Of a DNA stretch of 64,000 nt, positions 9,942 to 18,951 are shown piece by piece. This DNA comes from Corynebacterium canis. Its GTDB lineage: Bacteria; Actinomycetota; Actinomycetes; Mycobacteriales; Mycobacteriaceae. Numbering within the stretch: position 1 is the stretch's first letter; every line of letters starts with the position of its first letter. The notes below the pieces were generated by a model that ran no database searches, was not told the DNA's origin, and saw nothing but the letters and a program-made list of their open reading frames with translations. The DNA is taken from contig NZ_CP047080.1 in the NCBI RefSeq assembly GCF_030408595.1, positions 1,943,247 through 2,007,246 of the forward strand. The letters run 5' to 3'. The position numbers and the translations under genes were made by a program.

Positions 9942-10640
9942 ATGTTGATTGTTCTTCCGCCGTCCGAAACGAAGGCCGCTGGCGGCACGCACCCCGCGCT
10001 TGATTTGAGCGAGTTGAGCTTCCCAGAATTGAATCCGGTCCGGGAGTCTTTGATCTCGGAGCTGGAGTCGCTGGACATCGATACCGCCATGGCCACGTTA
10101 AAGCTCGGACCGAAATTGCGTTCGGAGGCGGAGGCGAATCTTGAATTGCGGTCCGCCCCCACGTGCCCGGCGTTATTGCGATACACGGGCGTGCTGTTTG
10201 ATGCGCTGGACGCACCGACTTTACCGGAGGCTGCGTGGGGAAGGCTGGCCGTGGGTTCGGCGTTGTTTGGACTTGTGATGGCCGATGATTTGATCCCCCG
10301 CTATCGGCTGTCCGGATCCAGCAGGCTAAGCGGCACGATGAAGTCGTATTGGGGCGACGCCATCACGAAAGTGTTAGCGGCACAAGAACAGCTCGTTGTG
10401 GATTTGCGCAGTGGCGCCTACCAGCAGCTGGGCCCCTGCAAGGAGGCCATCACCGTGCGGGTGGAAACCAAGGAGGGCAAGGTGGTCAGCCACTGGAACA
10501 AGCACTATAAGGGGGAGCTAGCCCGCGTGCTTGCCCAGGCGGACCGGCAACCGACCACCATCGAGGAAGTCGCCGAGGCTTCCGGAATGGACGTTCGAAT
10601 TACGTCGCCGACTTCGCTGACGCTTGTAGTTGCGCGGTAG
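9942..10640 (+). CDS. yaaA: YaaA family peroxide-stress protein (DUF328)
   Basis: A 232-residue cytosolic protein starting MLIVLPPSETKAAGG, the hallmark opening of the YaaA/DUF328 family. Other family features are YTGVLFDALD, the GSALFGLVMADDLIPRYRLSGS segment, and a C-terminal KGELARxL region. In E. coli YaaA helps limit intracellular free iron and DNA damage under peroxide stress; the same job here is inferred. Its 3' end overlaps the end of the convergent formate/nitrite-type channel gene by about 40 bases. Confidence 0.92.
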   Translation: MLIVLPPSETKAAGGTHPALDLSELSFPELNPVRESLISELESLDIDTAMATLKLGPKLRSEAEANLELRSAPTCPALLRYTGVLFDALDAPTLPEAAWGRLAVGSALFGLVMADDLIPRYRLSGSSRLSGTMKSYWGDAITKVLAAQEQLVVDLRSGAYQQLGPCKEAITVRVETKEGKVVSHWNKHYKGELARVLAQADRQPTTIEEVAEASGMDVRITSPTSLTLVVAR

Positions 10641-11412
10641 GTGCGGCAAGCAGCAGCGGCACGGCAATGAACAGCGCCCCGCCGATACCATTGCCTAGGA
10701 ATACCCAGAGTTGATTCCACAGCGCATTGCCTAGGGTCACGCCTTCCGCGCCTTGCATGAGCGCGGCGGAAAGCAGGGTCATATTTGCCACCACGTGTTC
10801 GGTTCCGGAGGCGACGAAGGCGGCCACGCACCAGCCGATCACGAGCACTTTGGCGGCGGCATTGTCAGTGGCGGCGGCTCCCCATACGGCCAAGCATACG
10901 AAAATATTGCAGAGCACACCCAGCAACAACAGTTCGATTGCGGTGTGATGAACCTTGTGGTGCGCGGCCACCGCGAGATAGTCGCCGACGGGCGTGCCGG
11001 GCCGCACCATGCCCGAACCGACGATGACTCCCGCCAGCACGACGCTGCCGAGGAGATTGCCCAGGTACATAAACGCAATCCCGCGCAGGGCCGCTGACCA
11101 GGTGATTGTGCGCCGCCACAGCCCGATGGGGAACACCATCATTGCGGAGGTGAGCAGCTGCACCCCGCTGAATACCACGAGGACCAAACCCACCCCGAAC
11201 ACGCTGCCCGCGATTAACGACGCCGCGGGATGGCCCGCCGCCTTCAGTGGCCCACCGGCGGTCAGCATGAAGAGCACCCCCAATCCTACGAACGCACCTG
11301 CGATGGCAGAGGAGGCAAGGAATCCGCCAAAATGTTTCATGCCCGCCACGCGGGTTTGCGCGGAGCGGGCTTGGTAGTCAAGGTTTTCGGAAAGATTCAG
11401 CACAACCACCAA
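10600..11412 (-). CDS. Formate/nitrite transporter (FNT) family channel
   Basis: About 270 residues with six hydrophobic segments and the FNT pattern: LASSAIAGAFVGLGVLF, a GNLLGS motif in the third helix, CNIFVCLAVWGA and NMTLLSAAL near the fifth helix, GNGIGGALFIAVP at the end. FNT pentamers pass formate, nitrite or hydrosulfide. The gene lies 7 bases behind cobA. CobA also makes siroheme precursor for nitrite/sulfite reductases, so nitrite or sulfide transport would fit, but this is inferred. The TTG at 11412 is the furthest start; ATG at 11340 is possible. Confidence 0.88.
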   Translation of the reverse strand: MVVVLNLSENLDYQARSAQTRVAGMKHFGGFLASSAIAGAFVGLGVLFMLTAGGPLKAAGHPAASLIAGSVFGVGLVLVVFSGVQLLTSAMMVFPIGLWRRTITWSAALRGIAFMYLGNLLGSVVLAGVIVGSGMVRPGTPVGDYLAVAAHHKVHHTAIELLLLGVLCNIFVCLAVWGAAATDNAAAKVLVIGWCVAAFVASGTEHVVANMTLLSAALMQGAEGVTLGNALWNQLWVFLGNGIGGALFIAVPLLLAAPTAQLQASAKSAT

Positions 11413-11419
11413 TTATGGC

Positions 11420-12151
11420 CTATGGGATTGCCTCGAGTGCAGCTACGTCGCCGATGATATATACGGCGGGGGGCGCGACGTCGTTAATCGCCATGGTGTT
11501 GGCGAGGGTGCCCAGCGTGCAGCGGAACGCGCGTTGGGTTTCCGTGGTGCCTTCCTGAATCACGGCGGCGGGGGTATCGGGGCTGCGGCCGGCGTCGATA
11601 AGCGTGTTGATGATGGCGGGCGCGTTTTTCACACCCATGATAACCACTAGCGTTCCGCCAGTATGTGCGAGTGCCTCCCAATTGTTGAGGGAGGCGGGAT
11701 GTCCGGGCGGGACGTGGCCGGAGATGACAGTGAACGAATGCACAAGGCCGCGTTGGGTGACCGGGATGCCAACCGCACCTGGGACGGCGATGGCGCTGCT
11801 CACGCCGGGGATTACCGCGCAGGGGATACCGGCCTCGGCGCAGGCTTGGAACTCTTCGAATCCACGTCCGAATACATAGCAATCGCCGCCCTTGAGCCGA
11901 ACGACGCGCTTACCGGCGCGCGCATGTTCGATCATCAGCTCGTTGATTTTTTCTTGGGCCATTTGGCGGCCGTAGGGCAGCTTGGAGGCGTCGATAACTT
12001 CCTTGCCTTCGAGGTCGCACAGACGATCGAGTTCGCTGGTGGGGCCGAGATGGTCCGCCAGAATGACGTCGGCGTCCTGCAGGGCGCGCATGCCACGGAC
12101 GGTGATAAGGTCCCAGGCGCCGGGACCTCCCCCGACAAGAGTTACGTTCAT
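11420..12151 (-). CDS. cobA: Uroporphyrinogen-III C-methyltransferase
   Basis: About 243 residues from ATG at 12151 (MNVTLVGGGPGAWDLIT). It transfers two methyl groups from SAM to uroporphyrinogen III to give precorrin-2, the branch point to cobalamin and siroheme. Family motifs: GxGPGxxxLxT at the N-terminus, VRLKGGDCYVFGRG, IPGVSSAIAVPGAVGIPVT with the following RG, and a VVIMGV segment. There is no fused uroporphyrinogen synthase or CysG oxidase domain. It follows cobO and cobB on the same strand, with a 57-base gap from cobB. Confidence 0.95.
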   Translation of the reverse strand: MNVTLVGGGPGAWDLITVRGMRALQDADVILADHLGPTSELDRLCDLEGKEVIDASKLPYGRQMAQEKINELMIEHARAGKRVVRLKGGDCYVFGRGFEEFQACAEAGIPCAVIPGVSSAIAVPGAVGIPVTQRGLVHSFTVISGHVPPGHPASLNNWEALAHTGGTLVVIMGVKNAPAIINTLIDAGRSPDTPAAVIQEGTTETQRAFRCTLGTLANTMAINDVAPPAVYIIGDVAALEAIP

Positions 12152-12208
12152 AGCCGTATAGTGTAGACCCCTGAAAAAGGGGTGCCACAATCCGGCGCTG
12201 AGCTGCCG

Positions 12209-13561
12209 TTACCGCCCATTCGCGTGGTCGACGGCGCACTGCACAAAACGCTGCACCGCCTGCGGGGCCGAGGCCGGGTGGATATGCAAATAGGAGGCAA
12301 ACACAGTGCCCGAAACAAAACCCTCGATGCGGGCCTTGCCATCCCAACCGCGCCACCCCCAGGCGGATTCCCACCCGGGAACGCTCTGGCTGGTCAACGC
12401 CGTGTGATGGAACTCATGTCCGGTGATGCGCTCGCCCGCGCGAAACAGCACGGAATCCGATACCGCCACCGCGTCCCGGTAGCCCAAGGACAGCCGCCTG
12501 CCCATCGCCGCATGGGTGCCAATCACACCCAGCATCGGGTGCGCATCCAAGCTATCGAGCAGCCACAATAAACCCGCGCATTCGCCGTACACCGGTTTGC
12601 CTTGCGCGATGTGCTCCCGCACCGCGGCTTGCAAATCCGTGCGGGCCGAAAGCGCCTCCACATGCTCCTCGGGGAAGCCGCCGGGGATCAGCAGGGCGTC
12701 GCATTCCGGGAAGGGATCGTGCAAAGGATCGAAACGCAGCACCTGTGCGCCGCAGGCCCGCAGCAGCTCTTCGTGTTCCGCATACAAGAACGTAAACACC
12801 GGTCCGGCGGCGATGGCCACGCGCGCCGAACCCACCCAGGCGACCGCGCGCTGCGGGTCCCACGCCGGGCCTTGGTAGCTGCAATCCGCCAGCGCGATGA
12901 TCGCATCTAAATCGCAATGCTCTGCCACGAGATCGGCCATACGTTCTACCGCCTCAACGGCCGCGCCACCGTGCTCCGCGGCAGTAACCAAACCAAGGTG
13001 CCGGGACGGAACCTCCACCTTTTCCATGCGCGGCACGATCCCCACCACGGGGATCCCGGCCGCCTCCACGGCATCTTTGCACACCTGCGCGTGGCGCTCA
13101 CTGCCCGCCTGGTTCAGGATCACCCCGGAAATCCGCACGTCAGATCGGTTGGTGGCAAACCCACGGACCAGTGCGCCCACCGATTGGCTCATGCCGCGAA
13201 CATCCACAATCAGAATCACCGGCATGCCTAGCGCTGCCGCCACGTCGGCGGTTGACCCGGCCCCGTCGTTGATGCGGCCGTCGAAAAGCCCCATGACGCC
13301 CTCCACGACGCCGATTTCCGCGCCCGAACAACCGTGCGCATACAGCGGGCCGATCGCCGCGGTGCCGCACATCACCGCATCCAGGTTACGGCCCTGCCTG
13401 CGCGCCGCCAGCGTGTGATAGCCGGGATCAATATAGTCCGGGCCGACCTTAAACGGCGCCACCCGCATCCGGCGAGCAAGCGCGGCGATCAGCCCAGTGG
13501 CGATGGTCGTCTTCCCCATGCCCGAACCCGTCGCGGCGATGCACACCCCGGGGGCTACCAC
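12209..13561 (-). CDS. cobB: Cobyrinic acid a,c-diamide synthase
   Basis: About 450 residues from GTG at 13561, which overlaps the cobO stop by 7 bases; the longer open frame upstream is only antisense-free coding space inside cobO. The enzyme amidates the a and c carboxylates of the corrin ring using ATP and glutamine. P-loop ATGSGMGKTT near residue 12, KVGPDYIDP, and a class I glutaminase domain at the C-terminus with GECAGLLWL (Cys nucleophile) and GHEFHHT (His) are visible. Translational coupling with cobO is expected. Confidence 0.94.
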   Translation of the reverse strand: MVAPGVCIAATGSGMGKTTIATGLIAALARRMRVAPFKVGPDYIDPGYHTLAARRQGRNLDAVMCGTAAIGPLYAHGCSGAEIGVVEGVMGLFDGRINDGAGSTADVAAALGMPVILIVDVRGMSQSVGALVRGFATNRSDVRISGVILNQAGSERHAQVCKDAVEAAGIPVVGIVPRMEKVEVPSRHLGLVTAAEHGGAAVEAVERMADLVAEHCDLDAIIALADCSYQGPAWDPQRAVAWVGSARVAIAAGPVFTFLYAEHEELLRACGAQVLRFDPLHDPFPECDALLIPGGFPEEHVEALSARTDLQAAVREHIAQGKPVYGECAGLLWLLDSLDAHPMLGVIGTHAAMGRRLSLGYRDAVAVSDSVLFRAGERITGHEFHHTALTSQSVPGWESAWGWRGWDGKARIEGFVSGTVFASYLHIHPASAPQAVQRFVQCAVDHANGR

Positions 13562-14175
13562 TCGATGCCCTTCTGGCCTTTGCGCCCAACGTCCATGGGG
13601 TGCTTGATCTTGGTCATTTCCGTGACAAGGTCGGCGACCTCGATAAGCTTCGGGTCGGCGTCCCGGCCAGTGATCACCACGTGCTGGCGGCCCGGGCGGG
13701 TGCGCAGGCTTTCGACCACATCGTCGATATCCACCCAGCCCCACTTTATGGGGTATGTGAACTCGTCCAGCACATAGAAATCGTGTTCCTCAGCCAGCAG
13801 GCGGCGCTTCACCTCCGCCCAGCCGTCGGCAGCGTCGCGGGCGTGGTCTTCGTCGCTGCCCTGCTTTTTGGTCCAGGACCAGCCCTCCCCCATCTTGTGC
13901 CATTGCACCGGGCCGCCTTCGCCCGTTTGTTCGTGCAATTCGCCGAGGCGGCGGAATACGGATTCCTCCCCCACCTTCCACTTTGCGGACTTTACAAATT
14001 GGAACACACCAACGTTCATGCCCTGATTCCAGGCGCGCATGGCCATCCCAAACGCCGCCGTCGATTTCCCCTTTCCGGGGCCGGTGTGCACGGCGGTAAT
14101 GGGCAGCAGGCGGCGTTGGCGAGTGGTAAGGCCATCGTCGGGAATATTGGCCGGATCGACTTTGCCCTGGGGCAT
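13555..14175 (-). CDS. cobO: Cob(I)yrinic acid a,c-diamide adenosyltransferase
   Basis: A 206-residue CobA/CobO/BtuR-type ATP:corrinoid adenosyltransferase that attaches the 5'-deoxyadenosyl group to cobalt. It has the P-loop HTGPGKGKSTAAFG, FQFVKSAKW, and YVLDEFTYPIKWGW. An AAGGAG sequence eight bases upstream supports the ATG at 14175. It is the first gene of the cobO-cobB-cobA-FNT run and follows the ABC pair by about 65 bases, so all six genes may be one transcript. Confidence 0.95.
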   Translation of the reverse strand: MPQGKVDPANIPDDGLTTRQRRLLPITAVHTGPGKGKSTAAFGMAMRAWNQGMNVGVFQFVKSAKWKVGEESVFRRLGELHEQTGEGGPVQWHKMGEGWSWTKKQGSDEDHARDAADGWAEVKRRLLAEEHDFYVLDEFTYPIKWGWVDIDDVVESLRTRPGRQHVVITGRDADPKLIEVADLVTEMTKIKHPMDVGRKGQKGIEW

Positions 14176-14239
14176 GCGGATGACTCCTTGGGTGAGAAAT
14201 ATGTTCGGCTTTCACTCTAAGTCATCCGCACACCAACGC

Positions 14240-15976
14240 CTAAGATTCCGTGACCCTCCAAGCAGCCCCGGCGGCTTGCGCCTCCAAGAATTCCGCATAG
14301 GTGCCGCTGCGCTGACGCAACTCCTCGTGGGAACCGCGGTCCTCCACGCGCCCGTCGCTGCCCAGCACCACAATCTGATCCGCGCGGGTGACCGTGGAAA
14401 GCCGGTGCGCGATCATCACCACCGTCCTGCCCTGGGCCAGCTCGGCGATAGCGCGGGTGACGGCCGCTTCATTGGCACCATCCAGGGAAGATGTCACCTC
14501 ATCAAGCAGCAAGATCGGGGCATCCTTGAGGAATGCACGTGCGATTGCCACGCGTTGCCGCTCGCCGCCGGAAAGGTTACGCCCGCCCTCGCCGACCGTG
14601 GTGAGCAGGCCCTGCGGCAGCCGCTCCACCACCTCCGTGAGCCGCGCCTTGCGGATCGCTTGAGCAACCTCTTCATCGGTGGCGTCGGGCTTGCCCAGCC
14701 GCACGTTATCCTCAATCGTGGAGTCGAACAGGTATACGTCTTGCATGACCATCGAGATTTGCTTCATAAGCTCCGCGCTTTGCATATCGCGCACATCCAC
14801 GCCGCCGATAGTAACGCTGCCCGAATCCACATCCCAGAACCTGGCAATCAGCCGCAATAGCGTGGTTTTGCCACAGCCGGAAGGCCCGACCAGCGCCGTT
14901 ACCGAACGCTCCGGAATGCGGATGTCGACGCCGCGTAATACCGGATTGCCGGGGGTGTAACCGAACTCCACCTCCCGCACGTCAATCGCACTGGATTGCG
15001 GTTGCTTGGCGGCGTCTTCCGCGACCTCCGGCAGGGTCTCCGCAAACAGCACCGCCTCGATCTTGCGCAGCGATTCCACATCGGCCGTAAACTCCGCCTT
15101 ATACATGGGGATAAACGCCGCGGGCCGGTAAATCACAGTCAGCAATAGCACGGTGGTAAAGAACGTCGGGGCGTCGATATCGCCCGCACGCCACAGCAAG
15201 GCGGCCACGATCAAACCGATAATGATGGTGATCATGGTGAGCAGGCCGAAGGCCGCCACGGGCTTGGATTTCACCTCCATCGTATGTTCGGTCGCATGCA
15301 GGTCCGCCTCGAGGGCGTCGTTCACACGATCGAGCCCCTTATCGCCGCTGGCCGCGCGCAGCACCGGCTGCAAGCGGGCAAATTCGATCACCCGATTGGC
15401 CAATGCCTCCGAGGAATCGCGCTCGCCACCGGCGGTGCGGGCGGTGCCCCGATCGACCTTTTGATCGAGCACCCACAGCAGCGGCATGGCCGCAAACAAA
15501 ACCAGCGCGACCCGCCACTCGATGGCCAACATGCCCACGCTCACCGCGACCGGAATGACCACGCATTGCACCAGGTTTGGCAAAACCACCGAGGCGATAT
15601 GGGAAATATCGTCGCAGCAGCTCACGGCGGCATTATTCACACGCGCGGGCGCCTTGGCATCAAACCAACCCAGCGGCAGATGAATCACCTTTTCGCCGAT
15701 GCGGCGCTGCACCACGGACATGTCACGGCAGCACACCACGAGCGATTGCCAGCCAATGGGGATCGCAATCAACGACACCACCGCGAGCACCAAAATCACC
15801 ACAAACCAGGTGAACGCACCCGCAAAATCGCCCGCAAAAAGCGTCTGCAAAAGCGGATACACCAGCAATAATGCCAGCGATTCGATCAAGGACACCGCGA
15901 GGTACCAGGCCCCAAGCTTTGGTAGATCATTACGCGTACCCAGGATTTTGGTGTACAGCTGCAGGAATTGTTTCAT
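14240..15976 (-). CDS. Exporter-fold ABC half-transporter, subunit 2
   Basis: About 578 residues from ATG at 15976, which overlaps the stop of the preceding subunit (ATGA) and has GGGAGG upstream. Residues about 20-300 are a six-helix ABC-exporter membrane domain; the C-terminal half is an ATPase with Walker A GPSGCGKTT, signature NLSGGERQR, Walker B ILLLDEVTSSLD and an AHR switch. The Walker B Glu is present, so it should be hydrolysis-competent. Pairing with the upstream subunit suggests a heterodimer of IrtAB/YbtPQ-like layout; substrate (siderophore, corrinoid or drug) is not determined. Confidence 0.88.
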   Translation of the reverse strand: MKQFLQLYTKILGTRNDLPKLGAWYLAVSLIESLALLLVYPLLQTLFAGDFAGAFTWFVVILVLAVVSLIAIPIGWQSLVVCCRDMSVVQRRIGEKVIHLPLGWFDAKAPARVNNAAVSCCDDISHIASVVLPNLVQCVVIPVAVSVGMLAIEWRVALVLFAAMPLLWVLDQKVDRGTARTAGGERDSSEALANRVIEFARLQPVLRAASGDKGLDRVNDALEADLHATEHTMEVKSKPVAAFGLLTMITIIIGLIVAALLWRAGDIDAPTFFTTVLLLTVIYRPAAFIPMYKAEFTADVESLRKIEAVLFAETLPEVAEDAAKQPQSSAIDVREVEFGYTPGNPVLRGVDIRIPERSVTALVGPSGCGKTTLLRLIARFWDVDSGSVTIGGVDVRDMQSAELMKQISMVMQDVYLFDSTIEDNVRLGKPDATDEEVAQAIRKARLTEVVERLPQGLLTTVGEGGRNLSGGERQRVAIARAFLKDAPILLLDEVTSSLDGANEAAVTRAIAELAQGRTVVMIAHRLSTVTRADQIVVLGSDGRVEDRGSHEELRQRSGTYAEFLEAQAAGAAWRVTES

Positions 15977-17748
15977 TGTTGGGCCTCCCAAAGCTCGTAA
16001 TAGGTGCCGCGTTGCGCCAGCAATTCGTCGTGGGTTCCTTGCTCAACCACACGCCCGCCATCGAAAACCACGATGTTATCCACGCCCACGATCGAAGACA
16101 GCCTGTGGGCGATCACGATCACCGTGCGATCCGCCGCCAACTTGGACAGCGCCTTTTGAATCTCACGCTCTGAATGCGGGTCCGCATAGGCCGTGGCCTC
16201 ATCCAACAACACGATCGGCGCATTGCGCAGCATGGCCCGCGCCAAGGTCATGCGTTGCTGCTCGCCACCGGAAAGCTGCACGCCTGCGGTGCCCACCGCG
16301 GCGTCGTAACCCCCGGGTAATTTCATGATGCGATCGTGGATTTGCGCGCCCTGAGCAGCGGCAATGACCTCCTCGCGGGTGGCATCCGGATGACCAAGGC
16401 TAATATTCGCCGCCACCGTATCCTGTATCAACGCCACATCCTGATCGACGATGGCCAGCTGACCAAGCAATTGGTCCTCCGCGAGATCGCGGATATCCAC
16501 CCCGCCGATGGTGATGGATCCGGAATCGACATCCATAAACCGCGCGATCAGCCTGGTCAGCGTAGTCTTGCCCGAACCCGAAGGGCCGACGATCGCCGTA
16601 ACGGAACCCGCCGGAAACGATACGGAAACATCCCGCAACACCGGATGGCTCGGCACATAGCTAAACGAAACATTGTTTACCTCCACGCCTAGGTCCCCCG
16701 GCGGCATCGACTTTGGGTTCGAAGCGGCCGGCAGCGGCTCCACCGCCATCAAGGCACGGATGCGCGTCATCGCCTCCAGGCCGGTGGTAACAAAGCGCAC
16801 CAAGCCGACGGCGCTCAGCACCCCGGACGGCAGGCCCAAACCAACCATAAGGAACGGGATCAAAATCATCGGCGGCGCGTCAGTATAGGTGATAATCAGC
16901 CAGCCGATACCGAACACAGGAAGCAACATGCCCACCGGCCCGACAAACGCACTGATCACGTTTTGGCCGCGGCCCGTGCCGTCCATCCACCGCTTCGTGG
17001 TATCCGCGAGCTCCGTCAACGCGCTATCGAAATGCCGCATCAATTGATTCGTGCCGCCGAAATTTTTCACGGTGGCGATGCCCTCGGTCATTTCCACAAG
17101 CAAGTGCGATAACCGCGCCTGTGTGCCCATCCATTCCTCGGTGATGTGCTTATTGTCCTTGTCCATTGCAAGCACGCCGATAGCCACCACGAGCACCAAA
17201 AAGAGCAACAGCCCGAGGGTGTATAGCCAATCATAAAACAGCAGGTAAACAATGCTAATTACGGGCAAAGCCAGGGCCGTAACCAAATCCACGGGCGCGT
17301 GCGCAACAAGCGTATGCACGGCGGCGACATCGTCACGGACAAGCTTTTTTACCGAACCGCTGCTGTTATTGTCGTACCAGCCCAACGGCACTTCCGAAAG
17401 TTTCTTTGCCACCTGTTTGCGCAATTCGCACCGGAACTTTGCCTCCACGCGATGGCAATAACCCGTCGCCCACATAATGATCAAGTGGCCGATCACTAGC
17501 CCCAAACCGCCGACCACAACCCACCACAGCAGGTAATCTCCATCGACGGTTCCCTCGGCAGCGTACTTCATGGCCACCTGTGCGATCGCCACACTTGGCG
17601 CGAAACGCAGCGCGGTGGCAAACACGGTAAGAATGACAATGGCGATGATCTGCCCACGAATGGGCCGCATCAGCTGAAACAGATCCCGCATACCGCCCGT
17701 TTGTTGTTGCTTTTCGGTGTCGGTGCGATCCACCGCAACCTCGGCCAT
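15973..17748 (-). CDS. Exporter-fold ABC half-transporter, subunit 1
   Basis: About 591 residues from ATG at 17748, preceded by GAGGA; the open frame extends further upstream without a better start. The membrane domain with six helices covers about residues 20-320. The ATPase has Walker A GPSGSGKTT, signature QLSGGEQQR, Walker B IVLLDEATAYAD and AHR. Both subunits of the pair thus have intact catalytic residues. No siderophore-interacting domain (as in IrtA) is present. The intergenic region upstream carries a weak DtxR-like palindrome. Confidence 0.88.
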   Translation of the reverse strand: MAEVAVDRTDTEKQQQTGGMRDLFQLMRPIRGQIIAIVILTVFATALRFAPSVAIAQVAMKYAAEGTVDGDYLLWWVVVGGLGLVIGHLIIMWATGYCHRVEAKFRCELRKQVAKKLSEVPLGWYDNNSSGSVKKLVRDDVAAVHTLVAHAPVDLVTALALPVISIVYLLFYDWLYTLGLLLFLVLVVAIGVLAMDKDNKHITEEWMGTQARLSHLLVEMTEGIATVKNFGGTNQLMRHFDSALTELADTTKRWMDGTGRGQNVISAFVGPVGMLLPVFGIGWLIITYTDAPPMILIPFLMVGLGLPSGVLSAVGLVRFVTTGLEAMTRIRALMAVEPLPAASNPKSMPPGDLGVEVNNVSFSYVPSHPVLRDVSVSFPAGSVTAIVGPSGSGKTTLTRLIARFMDVDSGSITIGGVDIRDLAEDQLLGQLAIVDQDVALIQDTVAANISLGHPDATREEVIAAAQGAQIHDRIMKLPGGYDAAVGTAGVQLSGGEQQRMTLARAMLRNAPIVLLDEATAYADPHSEREIQKALSKLAADRTVIVIAHRLSSIVGVDNIVVFDGGRVVEQGTHDELLAQRGTYYELWEAQQ

Positions 17749-17904
17749 AGTCCTCGCTCCCTTCACAACAATCGATATCACTTTCGAGAACACCGCAGCG
17801 GCCCCACGAACGCGTCCGCCCCCGCAACCAGGGCGCGCCACGACCGAGCTTTTCGACAGCCGTTGGACCGCGATCCAGTGCGCAATGGTGAACCCTATTC
17901 AGTG

Positions 17905-17923
17905 TTAGCCATGCCTATGCTAC
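17905..17923 (-). promoter_or_regulatory. Weak DtxR-like palindrome upstream of ABC pair
   Basis: TTAGCCATGCCTATGCTAC agrees with the 19-base DtxR consensus TTAGGTTAGSCTAACCTAA at 12 positions by my count, with both outer arms (TTAG and CTA) kept. It lies about 157 bases before the ABC start on the minus strand. This is a candidate only; inner positions are poor. Confidence 0.25.
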
Positions 17924-18034
17924 TCTGGGTCTTCGTGAGTTCCTAGGATCCCGCCAGTTCCCCCAGCACTATTAGGGTGTAGGGGCACCCCCCAAATCCC
18001 CCTCCCGGACACCCCGTCTGGGCGGGAGCGAGTT

Positions 18035-18928
18035 TTAGAACTTGTCGATGATGAGCTTTTTCATCTGCATCATGTTCGTAAAGGCCCCGGGCTTTTCCAG
18101 CAGCTGGTGATATTGGGCTGGGGCGATCTGCCAGCTGACGCCGAATTCATCAATCAACCAGCCGCACTGCTCCGCCTCTGGGACCGCGGACAATTGCTCC
18201 CAGGCCGCATCGATTTCCTCTTGAGTCTCGCACAGCAACATCAGCGACATTCCGGGAGTAAACGTGAACTCCGTTTCCGCACCGGAATCCATTGCGGTAA
18301 ACCATTGGCCGCACAGCTGGAAATCGGCGAATAGTACCGACCCTTCTTCGGCGGGGCCTGTGGCCTCGGCCCACGGCACCAAGGTACCCATTTGGGAATC
18401 CGGAAACACGCGCAAATATGTTTCGATCGCCCGTTGTGCCTGGTTTTGGGCTGGCCCACCAAACAGGAAGCTAGGGATCACAAATGGGCGGGGTTCACCC
18501 TGCGGGTTCGTAAGCATCAATTGCCAGCTAACACCGTACGGGTCTTCCACCCACGCATACAGCGGACTGAACGCATATTCCCCTAGCGGCATCAGCTCCG
18601 TGGCCCCGGCCTGCATGAACGTTTTCCAGGCGTGCCGCAGCTGCTCCTCGGCAGCCGGCGAATTGGCGGGATCGAAATTCAACATCAGGTTCAGCGCCGG
18701 TGTGGGCCGATACGTATCACCGGCATTGATCAGCGCAAATTTAAACCCTGCGATATCCAGTTCGGTGACCACCGGTTCGCCCGCAAAGGATTCCTGGAAT
18801 TCGGGGAGGCCGGTGGTCGGGTAATGCAGCGTATTGATCACACTCGTGTTCGGCAACGCCGCGCAATATAGTTCGGCGGCGGCGGCATTCGTACGATTGC
18901 ACCACGCATGGGGAACGATTCGTTGCAT
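18035..18928 (-). CDS. Two-domain PhnB/glyoxalase-fold (VOC) protein
   Basis: About 297 residues from ATG at 18928, with AAAGGA upstream. Two VOC-type domains of the PhnB/3-demethylubiquinone-methyltransferase-like family are visible: residues about 1-140 (FNFDPANSPAAEEQLRHAW-like, YGVSWQLM) and about 155-285 (SLMLLCETQEEIDAAWEQL, FGVSWQIAP). The paired GVSWQ motifs mark the duplication. Members are often misnamed methyltransferases; ligand and reaction are unknown. It follows the chelatase genes on the same strand with a gap of 23 bases. Confidence 0.85.
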   Translation of the reverse strand: MQRIVPHAWCNRTNAAAAELYCAALPNTSVINTLHYPTTGLPEFQESFAGEPVVTELDIAGFKFALINAGDTYRPTPALNLMLNFDPANSPAAEEQLRHAWKTFMQAGATELMPLGEYAFSPLYAWVEDPYGVSWQLMLTNPQGEPRPFVIPSFLFGGPAQNQAQRAIETYLRVFPDSQMGTLVPWAEATGPAEEGSVLFADFQLCGQWFTAMDSGAETEFTFTPGMSLMLLCETQEEIDAAWEQLSAVPEAEQCGWLIDEFGVSWQIAPAQYHQLLEKPGAFTNMMQMKKLIIDKF

Positions 18929-18951
18929 TATCTTTCCTTTCCACGGCAACG

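Noticed and set aside
14176..14239. Cobalamin riboswitch before cobO
   Set aside because: The gap is only about 65 bases and no B12-box-like sequence was seen there or upstream of the ABC pair.
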